Assembly: GCA_004335835.1 (NCBI GenBank)
Contig: RWJK01001708.1
Location: 47,111 to 111,110 of the forward strand
Length of the DNA stretch: 64,000 nucleotides
Reading direction: 5' to 3'
Source of the DNA: Scenedesmus sp. ARA3
Taxonomy: Eukaryota; Chlorophyta; Chlorophyceae; Sphaeropleales; Scenedesmaceae
In this document: piece by piece, positions 9,102 through 20,885 of the stretch
Layout: each line of letters starts with the position of its first letter
How positions within the stretch are numbered: position 1 is the first letter of the stretch
The notes under the pieces: generated by a model
What the model saw: only the letters and a program-made list of their open reading frames with translations
Told to the model about the DNA's origin: nothing
Databases searched by the model: none
Program-made: the position numbers and the translations under genes

Positions 9102-11946
9102 ATGGCTGAGGAAACTCACAGCGTGGAGGAGCTACAGCAGAACCTGCATGATTACCGGGAACAGCAGCAACAGGTGGGCGCTGCGTACTGACAAGAAGCA
9201 CCAGACACCCCATCATTCTATGCCAGCTGCAGCGGCCTTTGCCTGATGCCGTCCTGCGCGCATTCCTTTGCCCATGGAGCGGCTCACCGGTTGAATAGCC
9301 ATATGCCAGCAACTTCTGATGTATGTAGCAGTGCTTGTTACTGTGGCAGCTTGCTCGCTGCAGCTACTGCAGCACAGCGCTTGACAGGGCATGCTTCTCT
9401 GCAGCACTTGCTGGTGCGCCTCTCCAGGCCCTGTTTGTGCACACCCATCTAGCTTTATCTAGCTTTATCATGATAGCACCTGTGGTGCCTCAAACTAGCA
9501 ACTGACTGGCAACCAACTGCTTACTTGTGCATGCCAGGTTGAGACGCTGCTGCTGTCAGACCCTGGCAATGAGGAGCTACGGGAGATGTATGACAGCCTC
9601 TCAGAGGTCATCCAGCTGACAGTGGACCTGTTGAAAGATGCGGGAGCGTCAGAAGCAGCAGCAGCAGCAGCCGCAGCAGTGCCAGCAGCAGCAGGTGCGG
9701 CTGCATGCAATGCGCGCTGTGTGCTGAGCATGCTGCTAAAGCGTGAAAGACACATGGCTGGTTCGGCAGCTGCGCAGCAGAAGAATCTACCTTGCATGCA
9801 GTGCAGTGCAGTGCACCCATGTACCACCTTGTTGTTGGCAGCCGCGCTGTATCTGGTTTGTGTCTTACTGTCAGCAAGGCTTGTCGTGCGTTGTTTAAGT
9901 TCACAGTCAACCATCGCCTGCTTCGTTGGCCTTTTGCTGCCCACTCCCGCAGGTCTGGCAGCAGCAGCAGCAGCTGGAGCAGCAGCTCCAGCACTAGCAG
10001 CAGCAGCAGCTGCTGGCCCAAGCAGCCTCGAGCAGCAGCAGCAGATAGTCACGCCAGCAGAGCTCAACATCGCCGCAATGCTGCCAGCCTCAGTCGCTGA
10101 CCAGATCCGGCGAGCACAGGTCAAGCAGGCGCTTCTGGGTCAGGGCAATGCAGCCTGGGCAGTCGGGGCGGCCTGCCTGGCCCTGTACAGCGGGGATGGG
10201 CAGTACTACCCAGCTACTGTGAAGGCTGTGACAGATGCCGGCAACTTTGTGGTGCTGTTTGAGGGCTACGGCAATGAAGAGGAGGTGCGTGGGGTGATGA
10301 TGCTTTGGCCGGTGTGCTGGCAGTGGCTGTATGGTCGGCTGTGCTTGGCAAGCAGCAGTGTGGGGTCGCAGGGTGCAACTCGCAGTGGATAATGTGCACT
10401 GCCGGGGCTCAGGAACACCAGCAGCTACCAGCCCTCAAGCTGCCCTGCCGCCGCATCAGCTGCTTTCCCTGCTGCTGTGCTTCTTGCTGCTGCCAGCTGC
10501 CTGCGGCAGCATGCGTCCGCCCGCTGACCACAGCAGGGCCCCATGCTGAAAACCGCGATGTCGCTCTTCCCCTGCTGCTGCTTCTTCACATTGATGTTGC
10601 TGCTGCTGCTGTTGCTACAAACATCCGCTTGCGCTGCTTCTGCTGCCAGCTGCCTGCGGCCAGTGTGCGGCTGCGCCTTGAGGACAGCTGCAGCTCGTGC
10701 CCCTTAACTGACCCCTCCTGTCTGCCCTGCGGCTGTGCTGCTGCTGCTGCTGCTATTATGGTTGCCGTCTCAGCTGCCTGCGGCCAGCGTGCGGCCGCCG
10801 CTGGAGGACAGCAGCGGCTACACGGGCGTGGCTGCGCCCAAGCGCAAGCGCGTGGAGGAGGAGCCAACTGTGGACCAGGCGCCGCCCAAGGTAAGTTGCA
10901 GAAGCTGTCATTCTGGACTGTCGGGTGGTGCGGGGGCGGAAGTGTTGCAGTGATATGTTACGATTGTATTGCCGTCTTCATCCGTGCATGGCAATTCGCT
11001 GGAAGGCATCTCTGGAGTCTGCGCACGGAACTGTTGAGGTTGCTGCCTTGCGTGACCTGGGTTCTTATGCTGATGCTGATGCTGATGCTGATGCTGCTGC
11101 TGCTGCTGCTGCTGCTGCCGCCGCCCCCGCAGTGGCTGGAGATCAAGCCCACTGACGACGAGAAGACCGTGGCGCGCAAGAAGAAGCTGCTCAAGAGCTT
11201 CAAGAGCAAGCGGCGCTTCCAGGAGATGGACATCAAGCAGAAGGAGCGCCAGAGCAACTGGCAGAGCTTCCTCAAGGGCAAAGGGGGCAAGCCCAAGACA
11301 GGTGCGGCTGCTGATGGTGGCATGTGATGGGACGTGGCAGTTTCGAGCAGAATAGGCCTAGGCCTGGCCCAGCTGCGCCATGATGGTGCCAGTGCTGCAG
11401 GTGTTCACTTCCAGTGTGTCACCTGTGCTGTGCCTGAAGGGCAAGGGCGGCAAGCCCAAGACAGGTGCGGCTGCTGCGCCTATTGTTAAGCACTTACTGA
11501 GCACTTGCATGCCTTGTGTGACAGCGTGTGCGGCGGAGGCTGCTCGAGGGAAAGGGAGGCACAAGCTCAACACAGGTGCGGCTGCTTCGCAGAAGGCTGC
11601 TTGCATGCCTGAACTGTCCCTGGGGGAGGTGCCAGCGCTGCAATGTTGACCTGGCCACGCGCTTCGGCTGCTAGGCGCACGCGCTCAACGCACCGTCAAG
11701 CGGCAATGGTAGGTGAAGCCGCCGCTGCCGGTGATGTAAGGATGCTGGCTCTGCTGACCTTTCTGTGTTGCTGCTGCTGCTGCTGCTGCTGCTGCCGCCG
11801 AACCTTTGCCACCAGGCTACTTCACTGGGCGCAAGAAGGAGAGCATGTTCAAGGTGCCAGACAACGGCAAGGTGGGTGTCATCGGCTCGGGCAAGGGTGT
11901 GACCGAATACAAAAAGGCGGCACGCCACGAGTTCCAGGTGGAGTAA
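9102..11946 (+). CDS. SPF30: Survival-motor-neuron-related splicing factor 30 (Tudor-domain spliceosome protein)
   Basis: Six exons: 9102-9173, 9538-9694, 9953-10284, 10774-10890, 11133-11301 and 11816-11946. The phases close to 325 aa. The N-terminus (MAEETHSVEELQQNLHDYRE, then VETLLLSDPGNEELREMYDS) is a helical region typical of SPF30/SMNDC1. A Tudor domain at about 142-200 reads AACLALYSGDGQYYPATVKA with FEGYGNEEE. A basic block (KRKRVEEE) follows. The C-terminus (KKESMFKVPDNGKVGVIGSG) matches the family's conserved end. SPF30 helps recruit the tri-snRNP into the spliceosome; its Tudor domain binds dimethyl-arginine on Sm proteins. The protein is longer than the animal form (about 240 aa) because of Ala/Gln tracts at about 67-105. 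Introns 4 and 5 hold decayed copies of exon edges. Confidence 0.93.
10491..10820 (+). repeat. Acceptor-side echoes of SPF30 exon 4
   Basis: Exon 4 starts CTGCCTGCGGCC (10774; LPAASVRPPLED). In the intron before it, 10491-10540 and 10641-10697 carry the same start in decayed form (readable as LPAACGSMRPP and LPAASVRLRLED). Spacing is 130-150 bp. The third and last copy is taken as the real exon because it alone continues into the long coding stretch and donor at 10890. Confidence 0.8.
11262..11590 (+). repeat. Donor-side echoes of SPF30 exon 5
   Basis: Exon 5 ends at 11301 within GGCAAGCCCAAGACAG|GTGCGG. Copies of the exon end plus donor follow at 11431-11480 (GKGGKPKTGAAA preserved) and 11540-11590 (GKGRHKLNTGAAA, more decayed). 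Both keep ACAG|GTGCGGCTGCT, so both retain a usable 5' splice site inside intron 5. Confidence 0.85.
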
Positions 11947-14641
11947 CTGTTATACCGCGGTGACAAGATGACACAAGGGGCATGAGGTCGTAGTGGCTAC
12001 GACAAGTGGTCCGTGGATTTGCGCTTGCGCTGTGTGAAGCCTCCAAGCAGGGTTGTGACGGGGTGTTTGTACCTTTGTGAACGCTGTTGCAAGTCGGTCG
12101 GCAAGGCAGGCAGCAGCTGTGACTGCCTTGCACGGCACATCCAGCGCAGAGGTGCTGCTTGCACTGTGTGCGGCGGTTGCAGGGCGAGTCGCCTGCATTT
12201 GCGCGCAGTGTCTTGCATCCACGGCAAGCTGTAGCTTGCTGGCATCGTTGGGCCCCTGTTGTGTTTGACCCATGCAGCCAGGCAGCCAGAGAACAACTGC
12301 TGCGTGTGCTGCATGCAGCTTGGTTTCTCTGCTGTAGTGCGCCCGTCAAGCAAATGCACAGCGCTAGTCTGCTGGGTTCAGCCCGCAGCAATGGGTCACA
12401 TGGTACAGCCTGCATTGGCCAACATGCACACCTGGGCTGAGGCAGCTAAACTACTCCTGTCTGTCACGCCGCTACCAGCTTGCTCAGCTGAGCAGGCCTG
12501 CTAGGCTGTTGGCTTGTGGATGTGGCGCAATTCGCTGGCGTTGAGGATACGGTATCCTTTGTGTAGTCATGAGGACCGCCCGCCTCGCAAGCAGAGCATA
12601 TAAGCATACACATGCATGTGTGTGCTGCCCCTTGCGGAACCATGTAGTGTGTAGGCAGTTCAAGGATGCTGCAGCAGTGGCGAAGGCATCAGCTGGCTTA
12701 TCATTGTGTTCGCAAAGCTGGCTGGCAAGTCGTGGGCCAGCAGACTGGCTGCTATTTCTTCCAGAGGACATGTTGCAGGTGACAGCAGCTGTTGCGGCAC
12801 TTACTGCAGCACTGCCAGCTGCACCATCCATTTGTAGTTGAAGTGCCACTGTCAATCCTGTGATATCGGGGACGTGTGCTTGTATAAGCAGAGCGCCACC
12901 TGCAGCTTGGTGATGAAGGCCCTACGGTAGCCACAGAAAGTGCCACAAGGGCCCGCAGCTGCTGAGCTCAACAACCGTCTGCAAGCCCTGGACGGACACA
13001 AAACACAACCAACATGAAGTGTGGCAGCAGGGCCACGGCCAGTAGCTCACCTGCTGCTTTGACAGCAGCCAAGCCAGGCTGGTGGCTGTCCCGTGTATAC
13101 CTGGAGTCCTGCTTGCAACCTGCGGCGGCTTAAACTATTACTAGAGAAGTGGCAAGGGTGTTGTGGCGAAGTGTGGAGCAAACAGAGCCAGCCGAGCAGT
13201 GCGAATGCAGAGGCGGGAAGCTGCCTCCCGCTCTGATGAAACTTCGTGGAGGCGCAGGACACAGCGCACCGTGCCCTGTATTTTTTGGTCGTTTGCAACC
13301 CTAATATTATTTTGGGCGCAGAACGGAGAATACACGCCTCCACTAGCGACAGGCAACACCTGAGCAAGAGACGATACAAGGAAGTAAGGCGCGGGTAGTA
13401 CTTTGTGTTTCGTAGTTTGCAGTGGAAGTTGGTGTGCTGCCGCTGACTGAGAAATGGAGGTGTTCGCTGCTTTATAGTGTCGCCATGCCCCCATTTGTCA
13501 TCGGCAAGCGGTGGTTCAGGGCCCACATCGGCTGTGATTAGCTGCGATTAGCACACATGTTTTGATGATGTCCAGGGTCCTTTAGAGATTCTCTGCCCCT
13601 GCCTAAAACGCTTACACCGTTCCTGCAGCCGACATGTTTCGTGCCTGCACTCTGTGCACCAGCCTGGCAGCATGCAGCTGAGCATTTCAGCCTGACCACG
13701 TGCAAATAGCGGGAGGCAAGATCAGAACAAAGGTCGTGCCAATTATCAGAGTAAAACTGAGCTCTCTCAACTCATGTTACATCACAACGTTGCATGCACC
13801 AGACGTAAGCCAGCACAACTTGGAATCAAAGGTTGATGTGCAGTTGCACCATGATGATGGCCTACAATCGAGTTGCAACTCGTCCTGATGCAGCGTAGGC
13901 TTTAAAGCGTACATGCCTGAATCTGCCAGGCGTGCCGCATGACATGTGTTGCCATGCTGGCAGAATGCAGCACATACACCATGATCGTTCCTGTAGCAGT
14001 CACTGTCCTGCAGAATCCTGCCACACGGCTTATGCTGCTACTCTCGACAAGGCAGCACATCCGCCGTGTCCATTTCTGTGTAAGGGGCCATGTAGCAGCT
14101 ACTTCTGCACTACAGCCTGACTGCCATACACACATGAGCAACTGAGCATTATGAAGTGCCACCAGCAAACGCGTCATGAATCATGCATCACATGCATGCT
14201 GTGTTGTTTTGCATCAGCACCGCATGAACGCATCAAGCAAAAAGCCTCAAAAGTCAACAGCCAATACTACTGCTCACGCAAGGCTGCAGCTGCCGCAACA
14301 ACTGGTGCAAGTAACTCACTGTGCTCGACACTGCACAAACAGCACACTACTGCTGTCATCATTGTTGTATGCAATTGCGCAAATTCATGTTGTCCATAAC
14401 ACACTCTCATCAGCAAGCCACATGCTACCAGCAGATCATGATGATGAACTGCTGTCTTCTGTTGTTGATGCATCATCGTCATATGACAACAGGCATGGCA
14501 CCAGCCTAGCCACAGTTGAATAAACAACAGAACTTCCAAAATCTCGATCAACCTACTGAAAAGCTGTCTGCTTACGCCTCGTATGTCTTGCTGGTTGCTT
14601 GCATGCCAATGAGAAATCTAATTCCATATTATCTAGCGACA
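11947..14641. other. Intergenic stretch between convergent genes, nothing recognisable
   Basis: 2.7 kb between the 3' end of SPF30 (plus) and the 3' end of the decayed secreted-protein gene (minus). Several 90-180-codon open frames exist on both strands but carry no domain, signal peptide or splice-consistent structure. Part of the region (about 13,140-14,560) is richer in A/T than the genes. Confidence 0.5.
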
Positions 14642-16824
14642 TCACAGCAACAGCTTGCGCCCAGAGCTGCTTGGGCTAGGGCTTGGGCTGCCCTTTCCAT
14701 AGGGGCCCCTCGTGCTGTACCACTCCTGCCACTCCTTACTACCCCGCTTGCTCTCCCACAGCCTGCCTTCCCGCTGTTCTGCTGCACTCATGCCGCCAAC
14801 GCACCATCTGTTGTTGCGTTGTATGGAAGAGGCTCGGCCCATACGATTGCCCCCTGCGGCAACCGACCCCCATAATCCACCCTGCGCTCAATAGTCACGT
14901 CAGTCCATGAAGATGCATTGGTAAGAATCGTCATCTCGCTCGGCACAACATGATAGTAACCACAGAAGACACCGTTGTACACTGTGACGTTTGTTGCTGC
15001 TGGGTCTCTGATGAGCTTGCCAAACAGGTCCTTGTTTGTAGCAGGATCGCTAGGCTTCTTCCAGCTCCAGAGCCCATTGCTGTCCTTGCGGGCGAGTGTG
15101 TAGTCGCCCTCCCAGCAGTTGTAGGGGCTGCAGCCGTCAGTGCCCACCTGCAGCAGGAGCAGCAGCAGCAGCAGCTGCAGCAGCAGCAGCAGCACGGAAT
15201 CAACACTGCAGCAAATGAACGCAATGGTGCCAGCATCAGCCGCAATGACTGCACCGGTCATTGCGCTCAGAGGTTCGGTTTGATTGTTGCGTCAGCAGCC
15301 CAACTGCTCTGCAACCGCTGCTGCATGCACTGCCGGGGAACAGCATGATGGCTAAATTGACTTGTTCTCGTGCCAGTTAGCAAGCTGCACTGCAATAATT
15401 GGCCCCGGACGAACAATAGTGCCAGGACATAGATACAACCACAAAAACCCCTCGAAGCATCACAACCGCAGCCAGGCACCTGCTTCACTACCCACTCACC
15501 ATGACTGCAATGTAATAGCCCTTCTTTGGCTGCTGCTTGCCTCATCACGTGACACAGGCTTAGCCCCATCAGCCACCAATGCCTGCTTCATCAGCGCACA
15601 GGTGATGTCACTTTTGCCGATGATCTTATCAGTGCCGTTGGCAGAGCCAGGTAAGCACCGGCCTCCTTTGAAAATGTCCAGGGCATAGCAGTAGGAGCTG
15701 GCAAGCTCTCGGCGATCGCCTGCGCAGCAGCAACCGCAGCAACGTCTTGGTGGCTAACGTGGAAACGGCGCACAAGGTGTTGACCAATTCAGCTGGCGTG
15801 CATACCTACATGAGAGTCTGAATGACAAGTAGCACCGGATGCTGAGCACGAAAAAATGTGGGGACTGTGCAACTCTTGTGCTGAACAGCTGCGATTTCGA
15901 AGGCAACGCTAGGCACAATGTTGCTTTGTTGGACTTGCATGGCTGTCTGCAAGCCTTGCCAACCTGGCAGCTTCATCCAGGCTGTCACTGTGCCGTTGTT
16001 GTGCTTTTTGACAAAGCAGGGCCTTGAGCGGCTCAAGTTCATGGCAGTGGGCTTGTCATAGCCCTCCTCGGAACAACCCTTCCACTGGGTGTACAGTGCT
16101 TCGTGCCTGATGACAGCAGCAGCAGCAGCGGCAGCAGCAGCAGGAGCAGCAGTGTCAGCAGCAGCCAGTGCGGCAGCTGCACGATGCAGCAGCACCGTTG
16201 GACGCCTTGCAGTTGGCGTGCAGAACCTGAGGACAGTGTGGCTGCCACCTGCTGACAGCGCCTAATCATCCAAATGTTACACTCCGGCCCTGCTTGCATG
16301 TGACACTATCATGATGCAGGAGGCAGCTGGCTGATTGATCTTCAGGGGTAAAAAACCAAAAGGCACACAATGTGGAGATCAGCTGGGCCAGCGCTTGCTG
16401 GCTGTTGAGCCGGCCAACAGCGCAGCACAAGAAGCAGACTATATGCCCCTGGCTGACGTGGTCAGCATGCTGCTGCAGTAGCCTTTGATACATGGCACAG
16501 AATTGTCTGTGAAGGCTTTGCAAGTTCACGTGCATTACAGCAAAAGTATTGTAGTAGCCTGGGCTGCTGCAGATGGCACCAGCTGCTGGCATCAGCTGAC
16601 ACTCACTCATTGAGGTCTTTCTCGGTGACGTTAGCAATCGTAATCTTGTAGGCTTGGTTCCACTTGGCCAAGTCTAGTTTTGGGGGGCCGGGTGCTGCAG
16701 GTGCAGCAGCAGTTGTGCTGGCATTGGCAGCTGCACTGCACTGAGCTGCGGCCAACGCAACCATCAACAGCACAGGCAGCAGCAGTGGCCCTACATGTCT
16801 CGTTGAGGCTCTGTGAGGTGCCAT
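14642..16824 (-). pseudogene. Decayed copy of the secreted Cys/His-family protein
   Basis: Same four-exon layout as the intact copy at 18.3-20.6 kb: 16824-16607, 16106-15964, 15719-15500 and 15147-14642. It keeps a signal peptide (HVGPLLLPVLLMVALAAA), DLAKWNQAYKIT, DGAKPVSRDEA, DSNGLWSW and FCGYYHVVPSEMTI. Three lesions stand out. (a) Where the intact copy has ANCLCYALD, this one has SSYCYALD, losing the Asn-Cys pair. (b) Near 15538 it lacks 4 nt relative to the intact copy, shifting the frame and giving an early stop. (c) Near 14797 a TGA interrupts exon 4, with the homologous tail (WESKRGSKEWQEWYS) continuing in another frame. Two independent frame lesions plus loss of a key residue argue for a pseudogene rather than a base-calling error. 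The promoter still resembles that of the intact copy. Confidence 0.8.
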
Positions 16825-16975
16825 TGGAGAAGGCGGAGCAGGGGCTGTGAATGTGCCTCCTGCTGCAAGGTGCTGATCCTCCTGATTCCACTGCTGACTG
16901 CAAGTTGCTGCTGTCTGGAATTGGTGCGACAGGCCGAATCAACACTACATCTCTGCAGAGTGCAATGCGCAACTT

Positions 16976-17105
16976 GACTTTATATACGTTTTGCAGCTGC
17001 GACCAGCGCTCCACCTTGTTTTGGTCACCTGCGCCGTCGTCGTGTCGACGTGGCAGTCAAACACCGGACATCGTCAACTGCTCACACGATGAGAACGCCA
17101 CAGGA
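16976..17105 (-). promoter_or_regulatory. TATA box and conserved upstream block of the decayed copy
   Basis: Read on the minus strand, TATATAAAG lies at 16976-16984, about 155 bp before the ATG at 16824. An upstream block up to about 17,105 aligns with the one before the intact paralogue, including AGCGCT near 17,005 and the near-palindrome CTCACACGATGAG at 17081-17093. Conservation between paralogues at the same spacing supports function in the ancestor. Confidence 0.65.
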
Positions 17106-18297
17106 ACACGAGGCAATCAATGCTGTTGCAAACCTTGAAAGGGTCACTTCAGCTGCTTGTAGCTTATAACAAAATCTACGAACAGAAGACCCGTAATCAT
17201 CAAGACAGATCGCCTTGGTCGAAGACAGCGGACATGCATGTCCAACCAGCATGTGCTGGTTGAAGGGCAGGACAATCACATCGGCTCAGCACATAAGTTC
17301 CGGCCATCATTAACCTCGTTATGCTGCATGTGCTAAAGCCGGCTGCAACATGTCGCTGCGCAGCAGGCTGTGCATGACCTGCATGCATGCATATGCATGC
17401 GCTGCTGCTGTATCAGGCTTTGCCGGATTTCTTGCATGCTTGCAACCTGCCAGCAGCAGTCCAAGGCTCACATTCGTCTCTTCCAGCCCTGCAGTAGTCT
17501 TGGTAGGCTGTTCCTGCATGCACGGCAGCTGTGCTGCTGCACTGCAGCTGAGCTGCTACGCATGCATGTTATTCCTGTACGCTGTACAATCTGCTATCGC
17601 CTAATGCGCCCGGCAGGATGGTTACATTGCGCAACAATCACAGAGGCCGTGCCAGCTGTCACTGTCAACTTCTGGTCAATCGTAAAACGCGGCATGCGCC
17701 AGGCGGCTGATGCTTCGTGACGCATCTACGCAACCTTGCAATGTTTCAAGGTTGACAACACGGCTCATTTGGCTGATCTGGACACGGCAGCACCAAAGCT
17801 GGCCAGCTGAGACGCCGAGGCATGTGTTTGCGCTGCAGCAGTGACAGCTACTGTGTTACAGAAGCAGGCGCCTGGCAGATTGAACTGTTACTCTTATTCA
17901 TTACAGTACTATGTAGCAGTTGCCCTGAGAACGCACTACAGCCTGGCTGCATACTTTGGACTCAACAGCTTGCAGGGACGGCCCCAGCGTGCATCTTGCA
18001 TTCCAATTTTTGCAAAGACAGCCAAACAAATACGACACCTCACATGTGCCATGCATCAACGCGACTCGTCGCTGCCAGCAACCCAAGCTGCCAGCAACCC
18101 AAGCTGCATCGTACACAGTCCGTCCTGATGCCACCAATACATTTGCTGCGTGCACCCATAAAGCCGCTGCTGCCACACTATATCAGCACAATGCATGCCA
18201 CCAGAAGCATGTCAGATGCATGGTTGTTCAACGATGTCCAATGTTATTGGCAGCAGGCACGGCACACGCGTGTTGATGTGTGTATGACAGCAACTGA
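17106..18297. other. Intergenic stretch between the paired paralogues
   Basis: About 1.2 kb between the promoter of the decayed copy and the stop of the intact copy. It contains a short GCATGC/ATGCAT palindromic patch near 17,380-17,402. No gene is supported; open frames on both strands lack domains. Confidence 0.45.
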
Positions 18298-18822
18298 TCA
18301 CATCAACAGCTTTCGCCCAGAGCTGTTAGGGCTAGGGGCTGAGCTGCCCTTGCCATCTGGACCCTTCGTGCTGTACCACTCCTGCCATTCCTTGCTGCCC
18401 CGCTTGCTCTCCCACAGCCGGTCCTGCTGCATCAGCCGCTCACTGTAGTCAAATGCACCATCTGTTGTTTCATTGTATGGCAGCGGCTGAGCCCATACCG
18501 ATGCACCAGGAAATGCAGCCGACCAAAACTCCACCGTTTCATTGACAGACATGTCCCACTCGCCTGCCTCCGAACTAATTGTCATCTCACTCGGTACAAC
18601 GTGGTAGTAGCCACAAAAGACGTCGTAATGCACCGTGATGTTTGGTGCCTCTGGGTCTTTGATGAGGTTTCCAAACAGGTCTTTGTTGCTGGCAGGGCCC
18701 CCAGGTTCCTTCCAGCTCCAGAGCCCGTTGCTGTCCTTGCGGGCAGCATGATAGTCATTCTCCCAGCAGTGGTAGGGGTTGCAGCCGTCGGTGCTCACCT
18801 GTAGCAGCAGAAGCAGCAGCAG

Positions 18823-18857
<35 letters not shown>

Positions 18858-19899
18858 TGCAGTGCAGCAGCAGAGGTGCATATGGGAACACGTTGGCGCT
18901 AGCTTCAACAGCATTGAGAAGCCATCCTTGTGCTCAATATGTTTGATTGGTGTGTTGCATCGGCCACAAAAGTCTGCGGCTTGCTGCAGCGCGCAGCCAC
19001 AACTATGATGATCACAGTGCTGAATGACGAGCCGCTGATACCACGCTGTTCAACAAGCCTCAGTGCAAGATGAACATCATGCTCAGCAGTGCTGGTGTGT
19101 CACACTCAAATCCAGGCAGTTGCTATTGATGTCAGCTCACCATGACTGCAATGTAGTGGCCCTTTCTTGGCTGCTGCTTCAGTGCCTCGTCACGTGACAC
19201 AGGCTTCGCCCCATCAGCCACCAGGGCTTGCTTCATCAGGGCACAGGTGACCTTAGTATCATCTCGAGCAATTACTCTGTCGGTGCCGTTAGCAGTGCCT
19301 GGGTTGCACTTGCCGCCCTTGAAAGTATCCAAGGCGTAGCAGAGGCAGTTGGCGTACTGGCGGCGATCGCCTGTGCAGCGGCAACCACAGCAGGGCCTTT
19401 AGACCAACATGTCATTTGGGCCAACCTGCTGCCTCTGAAAAGTGCACAGTTGGTGTGCACCTCCAGGCTGCCTAGTCTAGCTGATGCTCAGTAGCTACAC
19501 AACACTGCTCCCAAGCTGATCAGCTCTTGTTTTTAATTATTATTATGGCAAATGTATGTTCCGTATGGTGAGTGGTGAGGCCAGGGAGCTGCCAGCCTTG
19601 CCCACAAATTGCAAGATAGCAGTCCTACGCATTAGAAGCAGGCGAGCCTGCTTGGGCCTATGCTCTTCCGCGCTGCGCAATATGGAGGAGGACAAGGACA
19701 GGCCTGGTAAAGGCCTGAGAGCTCTATTATAAAAAAAGCCTTGCCCACCTGGCAGTTTCCTCCAGGCTGTCAACGTGCCATTGTCATGCTTCTTGAAGAT
19801 GCAGTGCTCAAACTTTGCAGCCGTGGGGTTGTCAAAGCCCTGCTCTGTACAGGCAGCCCTTGATGGCATCCTGATGGTGTTGGCAGCAGCAAAAGCGGC

Positions 19900-19931
<32 letters not shown>

Positions 19932-20603
19932 AAAACGGCACCGGCAGCGGGGGGCACCAACACATCTGTTGCCAGAACAAGGCAGCAGCACTGCAAGATG
20001 CAGGGAAGAGGGGCTCACTTTTTACATGTTACACCAGCCTGAGGGCAGCGTGCCCTGCCAGGTGTTGCCGGACAGCACAAGGGTGTCGCCAAGAGACCCT
20101 GCTGCATGTGACGCTGTGCAGGAGTAAGCTGGCTTGATGGATTGATGGTGCAATCCCTGCAGTTCAATCTTCTTCTGTTTGGACAAACAGAGAGACACAG
20201 GAGAACAGGAAGGAGCAGCGCTTGCAGGCTGTCACTGACATCTGAACTGCAATTGAGCTGATGCAGCAAGCAGGCCACAGGCTTTCGGCTGCTGCCGCCC
20301 GCATGCATCTGCTGCAGCCCGCACACACGGCAGCACAAACGCATATATGATGGCGGTTGCCATCAGGTGCAACACAACAAACTCTGGACTGCCACAGGTG
20401 TCTTGGACTGCCGATACTCACATGATCATCTGTTGTCTAGTGATGTTGGCGACTGTGATCTTGTATGCTTGGTTCCATTTTGCAAGGTCGAGGTCAGGTG
20501 GGCCGGGCGGTGCTGCTGCTGCAGCTGCAGCCAGCACAAACAGCAATAGCACGGGCAGCATCAATGGCCCTGCACGCCCCTTCAAGGCGCTGGATAAAGC
20601 CAT
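18298..20603 (-). CDS. Secreted protein resembling a bacterial Cys/His (putative papain-like) family
   Basis: Exons 20603-20422, 19870-19749, 19370-19141 and 18798-18298; the phases close to 344 aa. A signal peptide (GPLMLPVLLLFVLAAAAAAA) precedes DLAKWNQAYKITVANIT. Exon 3 begins with GDRRQYANCLCYALDTFKGG and ends GHYIAVM. Exon 4 has ENDYHAARKDSNGLWSW, ASNKDLFGNLIKDP and VFCGYYHVVP. The arrangement Asn-Cys-x-x-Tyr-Ala, then Asp-Tyr-His...Asp-x-Asn-Gly-x-Trp-Ser, then an Asn-rich turn and Phe-Cys-Gly resembles uncharacterised bacterial proteins I recall with NCYxYA and DYHWYR motifs. Cys, His and Asn could form a papain-like triad (inference). The tail is basic and Ser/Pro-rich with no hydrophobic anchor, so the product is probably extracellular. 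The decayed neighbour at 14.6-16.8 kb arose by tandem duplication. Gene structure is firm; function is open. Confidence 0.82.
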
Positions 20604-20760
20604 GTGACAACAAAAGTTGTGATTTGCTTGGTCTGTTGCCTCTTTCCTGCTGCGGAGGGCTGCTGTTTTAACAACTCCGGACTGCAAAGATGGCTGATCG
20701 AAATCGCTGCACAGGCCGCATCACCACGACAAATCTGCATATTTCGGTGCAGCACCGAGC

Positions 20761-20885
20761 TTATATACGGATACGGCACTTGTCATCAGCGCTGGACCAT
20801 CTTTTGGGCACCTTCGCTGTCTTCAAGTCGTGGCAGGACAACGTCGGTCATCGTCTGCTCACACGGTGAGAAGGCCGCAGGAGCA
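20761..20885 (-). promoter_or_regulatory. TATA box and conserved upstream block of the secreted-protein gene
   Basis: Minus-strand TATATAA lies at 20761-20767, about 160 bp before the ATG. Further upstream come AGCGCT and the near-palindrome CTCACACGGTGAG at 20858-20870. The order and spacing match the block before the paralogue at 16.8 kb. Confidence 0.65.

Noticed and set aside
13047..13526. 159-codon minus-strand frame between SPF30 and the decayed secreted-protein gene
   Set aside because: No domain, no coding-like composition and no partner exon.
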